Below, piece after piece: positions 1 through 12,367 of a DNA stretch of 64,000 nt. The stretch lies in the NCBI GenBank assembly GCA_035771165.1, contig JAWNZC010000409.1, positions 372,001-436,000 of the forward strand. Reading direction: 5' to 3'. The DNA comes from Paragorgia papillata. Taxonomy: Eukaryota; Cnidaria; Anthozoa; Scleralcyonacea; Coralliidae. The translations under genes were made by a program, and so were the position numbers. Within the stretch, counting starts at the first letter, position 1; the number at the start of each line of letters is the position of its first letter. The notes under the pieces are model-generated. The model worked only from the letters and a program-made list of their open reading frames with translations. It did not search any database and was not told where the DNA came from.

Positions 1-154
1 ATTGCTGTCACAGCATGACGATGCGAGCAAAAGCGCTACCAACCAGCCAACCGCGTCAGTTGTGGTTCGTGTGTCAAGAGAAAACATTACCAAGGACAAA
101 GTAGAAGACGAAAGTCAGTACTACGAGAACTTTAAATTAAAGTGAACAGTTACC

Positions 155-777
155 ATGGAAGAGAATATTAAATTGAAGTCAGACAACAAACAACAACGAT
201 CTTTCTTTTCCAGAAAGATACAGATCCCAATAATTCTTATCATCGTTGTCTTCATTTCTTTGCTCAATTTTGCGCTCGTCTCTGGTAACAACAGGGTTAA
301 AAACCCTGGAGGAAAAGATGCCAATAGAAAGTGTCTCAACATCAACATCTCAAGAGATGACAGCCGGGAGAACCAAACGAAGCACTGAGCCAACAAATAT
401 AGAGATATTGACAAGGCTGAGAAAGATAAAAGAGAGGTAACAATTGTCGACCATGCATGCAAGGCGTATTTAGATAATACTAACTTCCGTTGTAATTATT
501 ACCAGGCCTGAATCATTACTGTGTCTGTGTAACTGTTCATGTATGTTGTTTGTAGGTTTAACCAAGCCTACCATTCTGTTGGACGTCAGCTAGGAAGAGA
601 TGGGATGCCAGAACTTGACGCGACACCATCAGGTCAGTGTATTTTTCAGTCATTGTTTAACATATATCAGGTAAAGACAATTCACAATGTTTTCTAAAGC
701 GAATTTGTTAGTTCACAGGTGCACATAGTAATCGGGACGGGGAAGACAATGGAGAACCCTTCTACCACACAACGTAA
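155..777 (+). pseudogene. Array gene copy 1: type II membrane protein gene with a frameshift in exon 1
   Basis: Exons are 155-436, 556-632 and 719-777 with GT-AG introns, as in the intact copy at 18467. The ATG sits in a good context (ACCATGG). Copy 1 has one extra A in the A-run just after the codons for NNRV, near 300. The reading frame then ends early at GKDANRK-type codons and does not reach the furin site. It also has a CAGCCG/CGGCCG substitution near 363 that other copies lack. AATAAA signals lie near 862 and 872. The shift could be genuine decay or a homopolymer assembly error, because all frameshifts in the array lie in A-rich runs. Confidence 0.75.
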
Positions 778-899
778 TCACAACGTTGATTGGATTTTAC
801 CACAAAAAAGATTTACAAAAGTAGTTGAAAATAACATGTAGTACACCAGTGGTGGTAGAATAATAAAGTAATAAAAATTCTGAAACTTATCTCAAATGT

Positions 900-1680
900 A
901 TTTGTTATTGCTAACATCTGTCTACCCACTTCGAAAGAAATTATTCGACACTTTAACTTCATCGAATGGTTGCCATGGTAACCAAGCCACGCCCTTTAAA
1001 AGGTATTTTTTAAGCCTTCACGCCAACTTCTATAGCTTCAATACTACATAGCTTATGAGGTTCATATGAATAGAATATGTTATACGAATATAGTGCAATG
1101 CAATGAAGCTAACATTTACATGTAAACATGTTTAGTGTACAAAATATTCAACTTTTTTGCAACGATTGGCAATTTTGGCCACACCCAGTCGTTATTGACA
1201 GATTTTATTACCACATGAATCAAACAACTGTTTGTTTTTTCAGGTTTATTGCATAGCAATATTAGTAAGGAACAATACTTGTAAATTTCATGGCACTACC
1301 TTAAATACTTTAAGTGAGAGAAGTGTTAAGCTTTGAAGCTTGCCGTGAAATTTGATCTTTCAGAAAAAGGACGTTAAGGGGGTCTTGGACAAAAAAAATT
1401 CGAAATTTTGAATTTTTTGTTTTTGTGAAATAGACACCCTCAACTATCTAACTTTCCACGGGCAAGTGTATTTCCTGAGTATTTTCACTAATTTAACGCC
1501 AACGATACGTTCTTTATAGCGAGGTATTGAAAATGGTGTCCGTTTTCATCGCAACGCAGAGCAGATTTTTTCCCCCGTTTTACGCTAATTGCCGTGCCTC
1601 TATTTACCCCCTTAAGCTATACAATTCCTTTCATGACGTATATCCTTTTCTAAACATGTTTTTTTCATCGCGGGCGGGTC
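900..1680. other. Array unit spacer downstream of the gene
   Basis: No convincing gene. The stretch holds an ATATGAAT/CATATGAA-rich part near 1060-1080 and T-rich tracts near 1390-1430. A short open frame starting at MFSVQNIQ is open in units 2 and 3 but broken in others by T-run length changes, so it has no support. The same holds for the equivalent parts of units 2-5. Confidence 0.6.
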
Positions 1681-4354
1681 TATTTGAATATTTTCGTTAA
1701 CGGTTGATTAGCGAGAGAGTTTTGCAACGAGTGGATGTGTTTCATGGCTCTCATGGAACTGCTTCCGAGTACTTCTCAGTTTCCACATTGTCGTGTTCTA
1801 GCTGGTGAGGACATTATAAAGACCAATGATACCGATCTCCTGATCTTGTAGAAGAACTTACAGATCCTCTGGCTTCAAGCTAATGGGGGAGGCTGTCACG
1901 ACAGGAAACTAGGAGCGTCCGCCATGTTGTAAAACACAAATTTGTCCCTAGCTCAATAAGTGTCGAAGAAAAGGAATTCTTAAAACTTAGAGACATAAGT
2001 GTGACTGTGTAATCTCTCGCTTAGGTTGTATTTCGGTTTCCCTTTTGTACTTGCTGTTTGAGTTAGGTGTAATTCCCCTTGTTATTTACATTGGGCTACG
2101 GCTCATGCCATTTTTATTGCAGAGTACTTATACTGGCATATATTAAAGTGTTTTTCTTGAGCAAAGTTACTGTCAAAATGATCGCCAGACTGTCAGTAAC
2201 ATTCTTAGATAAAAATAATCTTCACTAATGTCACAGAAACGGTTTGAAAAGACGCTTTCCAAACCGGTCAGAAGCCGTATAAATTAAGACGAGTCAGTTT
2301 CAGACGAGACGGCACCATAATTTTCACACGGCATCAGAATTTTCACAACAACTGATAAATATCTAAAGCTGGTTTACCTTTTCTGTACACTTTCTGACAC
2401 ACATATTAAACTATATATCTAGTCCTCTAAACATTTGCAACATCCCCAAACAAAAACTATCCACTGAAAGTAAACAATAAGCAGTACTCGAAGCCGAGGA
2501 AGAAACGTTCCACATTCCTTTCCGTCTCGCCGACAAATAATATTATTCAGACCAAACTGTTAAACAACAAACCCAATAGGTTACGGATCATACTTTTCGC
2601 GTAAAAAATATGCATCTAAAGAATAGATATAGGAATCTAAAATAGTCACGAACAATTGACACAGACCAGTGAAATAACCCAACGTCGAAACAAAATGGTT
2701 TATTTATACACGTTTGTACAACTATCCTCTCAGAGAAGAAACCAGACAGTGGGCAGACAACTTTAAATATGAACCGAGTCCCATGTAAAGCTGGGGCTTT
2801 TTAATGGAAAACAATTAGATTATGTTGACATAGGGACAAATTTGGGTAATAATTTGAACATTGTTTTTAACTGTAAACTTTAAATGCATTTTGCCGGAAT
2901 TGTGTTTTCAGCCAGCATGGTGGTTTCAAATTTCTAAACACGATTTTCTCAGTTGCCTAATTTGGTAATAGTACCTGGACGCCAAACACGCTAGCGCATT
3001 CAATATTTGATGTAATGCTTTAAACTTTTTTAGAGGCTGTGTAATATGAACGGATCTATGTTGCAAACCTCAAATATATTGCATAATGAATGTTATTCAT
3101 TGTTAAAAAGTTCTTGTTTTGTAGCCTTATGAATAAAAATCAGCCATCTTTTCCAAAAAATAACATTTTTATCGAAAATATTTATAATTTTGTACTTTTT
3201 TTGAGGTTTACAGCATAGATCTGTGTGTGTGCTTTACATTAACCTTTGTTTAGTGTTTGTCAGACCGTTAGTTCTCATAAAATCTTGTTCACCGCAAGTG
3301 CTATATTTTGCTCACTAGGGGGTTGTTGCTTGGATACCATGGTAACAACGCATGTCTTACTTAGCTTTTTAACATCAGGGAAACATATCCTATATATTTC
3401 TGCCAAGATATCTTTAGATAAACCAATATTAAAGAAAAAAACTTTTTTTGTCCAATACCACCTTAAAGAGATGAGGGTTCGCCCAAACTATTGTGATCTA
3501 CTATAATTACTGTAAAATGTATGGTTTTATTCTAAACCATATCAAATCTAATATCACTAGAAAGCTTATGAAGCATAGATTCACAAAATTTAATCAATAT
3601 AATCAATAACTACATTGTAATCTGACAACAGATACCACATACTGTGACAGACTTGTTTGTCTTTGAGAAAGATTTTAGCTACTAACTGGCTATTGCATAA
3701 AATCGTTTGTTTAGTTTAGTGTCAAATGAAAGAATACAGTTATTTTTCTTAATTGTTGGATAATAGAAATTTTTCTCTACTTCAAAAACATATTAGCGAC
3801 GATTACTTTTGTAATCTAAGTATGTTCTCGACAGTCGTCTGCCGATCATTATGATGGTAATTTTGCTCAGGAAAAATAAATATGTATCAGACTATATTCT
3901 GGAATAAAAATGGCATGAGCCGTAGCCCAATTTTAAGAACGAGGGGAATTATAGCTAACTCAACACGGGAAAAGTCCAAAAGGGAAACCGAAACAACACC
4001 TAAGCGAGAGATTATATAGTCAGACTTATGTTTCTAAGTTTTAAAAATCGGTTGTCTTCGACACTTTTATGAGCTAGGGACAAATTTGTATTTTACAACA
4101 TGGCGGACGCTCCTAGTTTCCAGCCGTGACAGCCTCCCCCGTTAGCTCGAAGCCAGTGGATCCGTAAGTTCTTCTACAAGATCAGGAGGTCGGTATCATA
4201 GGACTTTATGATGTCCTCGCCAGCTAGAACACGACAACGTGGAAACTGAGAAGTACTCAACTCGGAAGTAGTTCCACGAAAACCGTGAAACACGTCCACT
4301 CGTTCCAAAACTCTCTCGCTGATCAACCCGAGTAAACAAACATATTCAAATATT
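1681..4354. repeat. Diverged long inverted repeat, unit 1 (arms ~1681-2230 and ~3793-4354)
   Basis: The left arm read forward and the right arm read on the minus strand share long runs, for example ACTTCTCAGTTTCCAC, CTCCTGATCTTGTAGAAGAA, GGAGCGTCCGCCATGTTGTA, AATCTCTCGCTTAGGT and GGGCTACGGCTCATGCCA. They differ at roughly one base in five. The 1.56 kb between the arms has no recognisable gene. This could be an old foldback-type transposon or an inverted duplication of one locus. Part of the arm looks like former coding sequence (see findings). Confidence 0.85.
2231..3792. other. Loop between the inverted-repeat arms (unit 1)
   Basis: AT-rich sequence without a supported gene. An 86-codon open frame at 3246-3506 is kept in all units, but only because the DNA is nearly identical. 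It has no recognisable domain and no splice or polyadenylation context that favours it. The same applies to the loops of units 2-4. Confidence 0.6.
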
Positions 4355-4446
4355 ACATGGAACCAACAGAGCCAGGATGTCACCCTTCCAAGTACCGATC
4401 TGGAACCACACCAGTCGGAATCATCCAAATGGACGCAATACTCACC

Positions 4447-4957
4447 TAGCAACACTCGTATAGAGCAGAGGGCAGCACCGTAGTACGCCATTTAGCAACA
4501 CTCGTATAGAGCAGTGGGCAGCACCGTATAACGTCATTTAGCAACACTCGTATAGAGCAGTGGGCAGCACAGTAGTACGCCATTTAGCAACACTCGTATA
4601 GAGCAGTGGGCAGCACCGCATAACGTCATTTAGCAACACTCGTATAGAGCAGTGGGCAGCACCGTAGTACGTCATTTAGCAACACTCGTATAGAGCAGTG
4701 GGCAGCACCGTAGTACGCCATTTAGCAACACAGCTCGTATAGAGCAGTGGGCAGCACCGTAGTACGCCATTTAGCAACACTCGTATAGAGCAGTGGGCAG
4801 CACCGTAGTACGCCATTTAGCAACACTCGTATAGAGCAGTGGGCAGCACCGTAGTACGCCATTTAGCAACACTCGTATAGAGCAGTGGGCAGCACCGTAA
4901 TACACCATTTAGTAACACTCGAATAGAGCAGTGGGCAGTCCCGTAATACGCCATTTT
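4447..4957. repeat. 46 bp minisatellite, about 11 copies (unit 1)
   Basis: The unit contains TAGCAACACTCGTATAGAG, CAGTGGGCAGCACCG and TAGTACGCCATT in that order. Some members read ATAACGTCA instead of AGTACGCCA, one has an AG insertion (AACACAGCTCG), and the last two are degenerate (GTAACACTCGAATAG, CAGTCCCG). The array abuts the right arm of the large inverted repeat. Confidence 0.97.
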
Positions 4958-5029
4958 AGCAACACACAAGAGTTGTTTTTTGTTTTCTGACTGCTAGCCC
5001 GTTAACGCGGCAATGACGAAATTAAATTA

Positions 5030-5263
5030 AAGCCCTAATCAAACGAGAACGCAAGTCATAGCAAGTTGACAGTCACGCTATCTCAGGCAGCCCCTCTGAA
5101 TAAAACAAATATTATGTACCGTGACAACGTTAAAACTTGTTTTAAAACTTGTTTAAAGCACTTATGAAACCTTTATTTTTTTAATTTGGGTGTTCGAACG
5201 ACCGCCACAGAAATTTGTGACTGCCAACTTGCGATGACTTGCGTTCTCGTTTGATTAGGGCTT
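5030..5263. repeat. 47 bp inverted repeat with 140 bp loop (unit 1)
   Basis: Arms 5030-5076 and 5217-5263 match at 45 of 47 positions, running from AAGCCCTAATCAAACGAG to GGCAGTCAC or GACAGTCAC. A transcript across it would fold into a long near-perfect hairpin. It could be a hairpin MITE, a small-RNA source or a local inverted duplication. Confidence 0.9.
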
Positions 5264-5264
5264 A

Positions 5265-6013
5265 AGTCATCTGGTAGAGCTTTCCCAACATTATATGTCC
5301 ATCTGGCCTTGCTATGTCGTTTACTAGACATTTTTTTATAATATCTACTCGCCACGATCGCGAATAACAAATTAATCACTAATTGAAACCCTGTCAAAGC
5401 TCCGTAGCAACGTCACGTTCTGCCCTTGGCAACAATACGTTGCGGTCCAATGAACGCAGAGTTTCAAACGATGAAACAACGTCTTAATTTAGCAAGCTGC
5501 AAGGTTAACTGCAAATGGCGGTACGACGTTTCAATAGTAAACTAATGTCAACATTGCGCTTGAAATTTCCAGTGCGATTGAATTTTTACCAAAAAACCAA
5601 CCGAAATCCACAGAACTAACGGCTTTTAGGCCTTTCTCTGTTGATTTCGTCATGGACGTTAGTACCCAAGGGAGGGTTACAAGGGGAAATTATAATATGG
5701 CAATTGTCCTACTCAGGGAGCCCCCCTGGGGCTGTTTGGCTTAATATTTGTGCCGTGTAACCTCTAAAAAGGTCTGGACACGATAAAATATGGAGGCTTA
5801 TTTTGAATACTTTCGCCCAGTATTTACGTAATTTTAGTTCGCAATGGCGCAAGAGGATGTTTTTAATATGATATTATCACAAATTTAAAGTCGACAAGAC
5901 CATTATTTCGTCGAAAATAGCATTTGAAGATTAACAAACTCGACCAAGTCAAATTAGTGAGTTAAGAAACTAAGTACTAGTTCATGTTCGCATCTGTCAC
6001 AGCCAATCTCGTT
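5265..6013. other. Array unit spacer upstream of the next gene copy; probable promoter region
   Basis: No gene is recognised. The stretch precedes the 5' leader of the next gene copy and must contain its promoter. I see no clear TATA box at a convincing distance. A 74-codon minus-strand frame at 5173-5397 overlaps the 47 bp inverted repeat and is not supported. Confidence 0.45.
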
Positions 6014-6061
6014 CCCAGAGCCTTCTCACGCGGGCCGTGCTCGTCGACCGAAGGCTCTGGG
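6014..6061. repeat. GC-rich 12 bp stem hairpin (between units 1 and 2)
   Basis: CCCAGAGCCTTC at 6014-6025 pairs perfectly with GAAGGCTCTGGG at 6050-6061 across a 24 bp GC-rich loop. It lies about 245 bp before the ATG of gene copy 2. It resembles short palindromic MITEs with an AGAGCCT core that I recall from cnidarian genomes (unverified). Confidence 0.9.
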
Positions 6062-6258
6062 AAAATCCGTTTCAAATCGACATTTCATTGGTTGAATAAT
6101 TGACATTGCTGTCACAGCATGACGATGCGAGCAAAAGCGCTACCAACCAGCCAACCGCGTCAGTTGTGGTTCGTGTGTCAAGAGAAAACATTACCAAGGA
6201 CAAAGTAGAAGACGAAAGTCAGTACTACGAGAACTTTAAATTAAAGTGAACAGTTACC

Positions 6259-6881
6259 ATGGAAGAGAATATTAAATTGAAGTCAGACAACAAACAACAA
6301 ACGATCTTTCTTTTCCAGAAAGATACAGATCCCAATAATTCTTATCATCGTTGTCTTCATTTCTTTGCTCAATTTTGCGCTCGTCTCTGGTAACAACAGG
6401 GTTAAAACCCTGGAGGAAAAGATGCCAATAGAAAGTGTCTCAACATCAACATCTCAAGAGATGACGGCCGGGAGAACCAAACGAAGCACTGAGCCAACAA
6501 ATATAGAGATATTGACAAGGCTGAGAAAGATAAAAGAGAGGTAACAATTGTCGACCATGCATGCAAGGCGTATTTAGATAATACTAACTTCCGTTGTAAT
6601 TATTACCAGGCCTGAATCATTACTGTGTCTGTGTAACTGTTCATGTATGTTGTTTGTAGGTTTAACCAAGCCTACCATTCTGTTGGACGTCAGCTAGGAA
6701 GAGATGGGATGCCAGAACTTGACGCGACACCATCAGGTCAGTGTATTTTTCAGTCATTGTTTAACATATATCAGGTAAAGACAATTCACAATGTTTTCTA
6801 AAGCGAATTTGTTGGTTCACAGGTGCACATAGTAATCGGGACGGGGAAGACAATGGAGAACCCTTCTACCACACAACGTAA
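6259..6881 (+). pseudogene. Array gene copy 2: same gene, +1 shift near the start
   Basis: Same three-exon layout and splice signals as the copy at 18467. One extra A in the ACAACAAACAACAAACG stretch, around codons 12-15, shifts the frame before the membrane helix. The rest matches the intact copies. If the extra A is real, no full-length protein is made from the first ATG. If it is a sequencing error, this copy is as functional as copies 4 and 5. Confidence 0.75.
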
Positions 6882-7787
6882 TCACAACGTTGATTGGATT
6901 TTACCACAAAAAAAGATTTACAAAAGTAGTTGAAAATAACATGTAGTACACCAGTGGTGGTAGAATAATAAAGTAATAAAAATTCTGAAACTTATCTCAA
7001 ATGTATTTGTTATTGCTAACATCTGTCTACCCACTTCGAAAGAAATTATTCGACACTTTAACTTCATCGAATGGTTGCCATGGTAACCAAGCCACGCCCT
7101 TTAAAAGGTATTTTTTAAGCCTTCACGCCAACTTCTATAGCTTCAATACTACATAGCTTATGAGGTTCATATGAATAGAATATGTTATACGAATATAGTG
7201 CAATGCAATGAAGCTAACATTTACATGTAAACATGTTTAGTGTACAAAATATTCAACTTTTTTGCAACGATTGGCAATTTTGGCCACACCCAGTCGTTAT
7301 TGACAGATTTTATTACCACATGAATCAAACAACTGTTTGTTTTTTTCAGGTTTATTGCATAGCAATATTAGTAAGGAACAATACTTGTAAATTTCATGGC
7401 ACTACCTTAAATACTTTAAGTGAGAGAAGTGTTAAGCTTTGAAGCTTGCCGTGAAATTTGATCTTTCAGAAAAAGGACGTTAAGGGGGTCTTGGACAAAA
7501 AAAATTCGAAATTTTGAATTTTTTGTTTTTGTGAAATAGACACCCTCAACTATCTAACTTTCCACGGGCAAGTGTATTTCCTGAGTATTTTCACTAATTT
7601 AACGCCAACGATACGTTCTTTATAGCGAGGTATTGAAAATGGTGTCCGTTTTCATCGCAACGCAGAGCAGATTTTTTCCCCCGTTTTACGCTAATTGCCG
7701 TGCCTCTATTTACCCCCTTAAGCTATACAATTTCCTTTCATGACGTATATCCTTTTCTAAACATGTTTTTTTCATCGCGGGCGGGTC

Positions 7788-10460
7788 TATTTGAATATTT
7801 TCGTTAACGGTTGATTAGCGAGAGAGTTTTGCAACGAGTGGATGTGTTTCATGGCTCTCATGGAACTGCTTCCGAGTACTTCTCAGTTTCCACATTGTCG
7901 TGTTCTAGCTGGTGAGGACATTATAAAGACCAATGATACCGATCTCCTGATCTTGTAGAAGAACTTACAGATCCTCTGGCTTCAAGCTAATGGGGGAGGC
8001 TGTCACGACAGGAAACTAGGAGCGTCCGCCATGTTGTAAAACACAAATTTGTCCCTAGCTCAATAAGTGTCGAAGAAAAGGAATTCTTAAAACTTAGAGA
8101 CATAAGTGTGACTGTGTAATCTCTCGCTTAGGTTGTATTTCGGTTTCCCTTTTGTACTTGCTGTTTGAGTTAGGTGTAATTCCCCTTGTTATTTACATTG
8201 GGCTACGGCTCATGCCATTTTTATTGCAGAGTACTTATACTGGCATATATTAAAGTGTTTTTCTTGAGCAAAGTTACTGTCAAAATGATCGCCAGACTGT
8301 CAGTAACATTCTTAGATAAAAATAATCTTCACTAATGTCACAGAAACGGTTTGAAAAGACGCTTTCCAAACCGGTCAGAAGCCGTATAAATTAAGACGAG
8401 TCAGTTTCAGACGAGACGGCACCATAATTTTCACACGGCATCAGAATTTTCACAACAACTGATAAATATCTAAAGCTGGTTTACCTTTTCTGTACACTTT
8501 CTGACACACATATTAAACTATATATCTAGTCCTCTAAACATTTGCAACATCCCCAAACAAAAACTATCCACTGAAAGTAAACAATAAGCAGTACTCGAAG
8601 CCGAGGAAGAAACGTTCCACATTCCTTTCCGTCTCGCCGACAAATAATATTATTCAGACCAAACTGTAAACAACAAACCCAATAGGTTACGGATCATACT
8701 TTTCGCGTAAAAAATATGCATCTAAAGAATAGATATAGGAATCTAAAATAGTCACGAACAATTGACACAGACCAGTGAAATAACCCAACGTCGAAACAAA
8801 ATGGTTTATTTATACACGTTTGTACAACTATCCTCTCAGAGAAGAAACCAGACAGTGGGCAGACAACTTTAAATATGAACCGAGTCCCATGTAAAGCTGG
8901 GGCTTTTTAATGGAAAACAATTAGATTATGTTGACATAGGGACAAATTTGGGTAATAATTTGAACATTGTTTTTAACTGTAAACTTTAAATGCATTTTGC
9001 CGGAATTGTGTTTTCAGCCAGCATGGTGGTTTCAAATTTCTAAACACGATTTTCTCAGTTGCCTAATTTGGTAATAGTACCTGGACGCCAAACACGCTAG
9101 CGCATTCAATATTTGATGTAATGCTTTAAACTTTTTTAGAGGCTGTGTAATATGAACGGATCTATGTTGCAAACCTCAAATATATTGCATAATGAATGTT
9201 ATTCATTGTTAAAAAGTTCTTGTTTTGTAGCCTTATGAATAAAAATCAGCCATCTTTTCCAAAAAATAACATTTTTATCGAAAATATTTATAATTTTTGT
9301 ACTTTTTTTGAGGTTTACAGCATAGATCTGTGTGTGTGCTTTACATTAACCTTTGTTTAGTGTTTGTCAGACCGTTAGTTCTCATAAAATCTTGTTCACC
9401 GCAAGTGCTATATTTTGCTCACTAGGGGGTTGTTGCTTGGATACCATGGTAACAACGCATGTCTTACTTAGCTTTTTAACATCAGGGAAACATATCCTAT
9501 ATATTTCTGCCAAGATATCTTTAGATAAACCAATATTAAAGAAAAAAACTTTTTTTGTCCAATACCACCTTAAAGAGATGAGGGTTCGCCCAAACTATTG
9601 TGATCTACTATAATTACTGTAAAATGTATGGTTTTATTCTAAACCATATCAAATCTAATATCACTAGAAAGCTTATGAAGCATAGATTCACAAAATTTAA
9701 TCAATATAATCAATAACTACATTGTAATCTGACAACAGATACCACATACTGTGACAGACTTGTTTGTCTTTGAGAAAAGATTTTAGCTACTAACTGGCTA
9801 TTGCATAAAATCGTTTGTTTAGTTTAGTGTCAAATGAAAGAATACAGTTATTTTTCTTAATTGTTGGATAATAGAAATTTTTCTACTTCAAAAACATATT
9901 AGCGACGATTACTTTTGTAATCTAAGTATGTTCTCGACAGTCGTCTGCCGATCATTATGATGGTAATTTTGCTCAGGAAAAATAAATATGTATCAGACTA
10001 TATTCTGGAATAAAAATGGCATGAGCCGTAGCCCAATTTTAAGAACGAGGGGAATTATAGCTAACTCAACACGGGAAAAGTCCAAAAGGGAAACCGAAAC
10101 AACACCTAAGCGAGAGATTATATAGTCAGACTTATGTTTCTAAGTTTTAAAAATCGGTTGTCTTCGACACTTTTATGAGCTAGGGACAAATTTGTATTTT
10201 ACAACATGGCGGACGCTCCTAGTTTCCAGCCGTGACAGCCTCCCCCGTTAGCTCGAAGCCAGTGGATCCGTAAGTTCTTCTACAAGATCAGGAGGTCGGT
10301 ATCATAGGACTTTATGATGTCCTCGCCAGCTAGAACACGACAACGTGGAAACTGAGAAGTACTCAACTCGGAAGTAGTTCCACGAAAACCGTGAAACACG
10401 TCCACTCGTTCCAAAACTCTCTCGCTGATCAACCCGAGTAAACAAACATATTCAAATATT
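7788..10460. repeat. Diverged long inverted repeat, unit 2
   Basis: Same arms and loop as in unit 1, carried with the tandem unit. Confidence 0.85.
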
Positions 10461-10552
10461 ACATGGAACCAACAGAGCCAGGATGTCACCCTTCCAAGTA
10501 CCGATCTGGAACCACACCAGTCGGAATCATCCAAATGGACGCAATACTCACC

Positions 10553-11063
10553 TAGCAACACTCGTATAGAGCAGAGGGCAGCACCGTAGTACGCCATTTA
10601 GCAACACTCGTATAGAGCAGTGGGCAGCACCGTATAACGTCATTTAGCAACACTCGTATAGAGCAGTGGGCAGCACAGTAGTACGCCATTTAGCAACACT
10701 CGTATAGAGCAGTGGGCAGCACCGCATAACGTCATTTAGCAACACTCGTATAGAGCAGTGGGCAGCACCGTAGTACGTCATTTAGCAACACTCGTATAGA
10801 GCAGTGGGCAGCACCGTAGTACGCCATTTAGCAACACAGCTCGTATAGAGCAGTGGGCAGCACCGTAGTACGCCATTTAGCAACACTCGTATAGAGCAGT
10901 GGGCAGCACCGTAGTACGCCATTTAGCAACACTCGTATAGAGCAGTGGGCAGCACCGTAGTACGCCATTTAGCAACACTCGTATAGAGCAGTGGGCAGCA
11001 CCGTAATACACCATTTAGTAACACTCGAATAGAGCAGTGGGCAGTCCCGTAATACGCCATTTT
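10553..11063. repeat. 46 bp minisatellite (unit 2)
   Basis: Same members in the same order as unit 1, including the AG insertion in the seventh member. Confidence 0.97.
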
Positions 11064-11135
11064 AGCAACACACAAGAGTTGTTTTTTGTTTTCTGACTGC
11101 TAGCCCGTTAACGCGGCAATGACGAAATTAAATTA

Positions 11136-11370
11136 AAGCCCTAATCAAACGAGAACGCAAGTCATAGCAAGTTGACAGTCACGCTATCTCAGGCAGCCCC
11201 TCTGAATAAAACAAATATTATGTACCGTGACAACGTTAAAACTTGTTTTAAAAACTTGTTTAAAGCACTTATGAAACCTTTATTTTTTTAATTTGGGTGT
11301 TCGAACGACCGCCACAGAAATTTGTGACTGCCAACTTGCGATGACTTGCGTTCTCGTTTGATTAGGGCTT
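11136..11370. repeat. 47 bp inverted repeat (unit 2)
   Basis: Same as the unit 1 copy. Confidence 0.9.
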
Positions 11371-12122
11371 AAGTCATCTGGTAGAGCTTTCCCAACATTA
11401 TATGTCCATCTGGCCTTGCTATGTCGTTTACTAGACATTTTTTTATAATATCTACTCGCCACGATCGCGAATAACAAATTAATCACTAATTGAAACCCTG
11501 TCAAAGCTCCGTAGCAACGTCACGTTCTGCCCTTGGCAACAATACGTTGCGGTCCAATGAACGCAGAGTTTCAAAACGATGAAACAACGTCTTAATTTAG
11601 CAAGCTGCAAGGTTAACTGCAAATGGCGGTACGACGTTTCAATAGTAAACTAATGTCAACATTGCGCTTGAAATTTCCAGTGCGATTGAATTTTTACCAA
11701 AAAACCAACCGAAATCCACAGAACTAACGGCTTTTAGGCCTTTCTCTGTTGATTTCGTCATGGACGTTAGTACCCAAGGGAGGGTTACAAGGGGAAATTA
11801 TAATATGGCAATTGTCCTACTCAGGGAGCCCCCCTGGGGCTGTTTGGCTTAATATTTGTGCCGTGTAAACCTCTAAAAAGGTCTGGACACGATAAAATAT
11901 GGAGGCTTATTTTGAATACTTTCGCCCAGTATTTACGTAATTTTAGTTCGCAATGGCGCAAGAGGATGTTTTTAATATGATATTATCACAAATTTAAAGT
12001 CGACAAGACCATTATTTCGTCGAAAATAGCATTTGAAGATTAACAAACTCGACCAAGTCAAATTAGTGAGTTAAGAAACTAAGTACTAGTTCATGTTCGC
12101 ATCTGTCACAGCCAATCTCGTT

Positions 12123-12170
12123 CCCAGAGCCTTCTCACGCGGGCCGTGCTCGTCGACCGAAGGCTCTGGG
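12123..12170. repeat. GC-rich hairpin upstream of gene copy 3
   Basis: Identical to the hairpin at 6014. Confidence 0.9.
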
Positions 12171-12367
12171 AAAATCCGTTTCAAATCGACATTTCATTGG
12201 TTGAATAATTGACATTGCTGTCACAGCATGACGATGCGAGCAAAAGCGCTACCAACCAGCCAACCGCGTCAGTTGTGGTTCGTGTGTCAAGAGAAAACAT
12301 TACCAAGGACAAAGTAGAAGACGAAAGTCAGTACTACGAGAACTTTAAATTAAAGTGAACAGTTACC

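Noticed and set aside
3246..3506. 86-codon frame preserved in four array units
   Set aside because: Preservation follows from near-identical DNA. No domain, splice or polyadenylation context supports it.
4174..4491. 105-codon minus-strand frame at the inverted-repeat/minisatellite border as a present-day gene
   Set aside because: Its ATG and first residues come from the minisatellite. Only the part inside the repeat arm looks formerly coding, and it is treated as a fossil.
5173..5397. 74-codon minus-strand frame upstream of each gene copy
   Set aside because: It overlaps one arm of the 47 bp inverted repeat and has no motif. A chance frame is more likely.
7233..7442. 69-codon frame in units 2 and 3 only
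   Set aside because: It depends on T-run length near 7341 and is broken in the other units.
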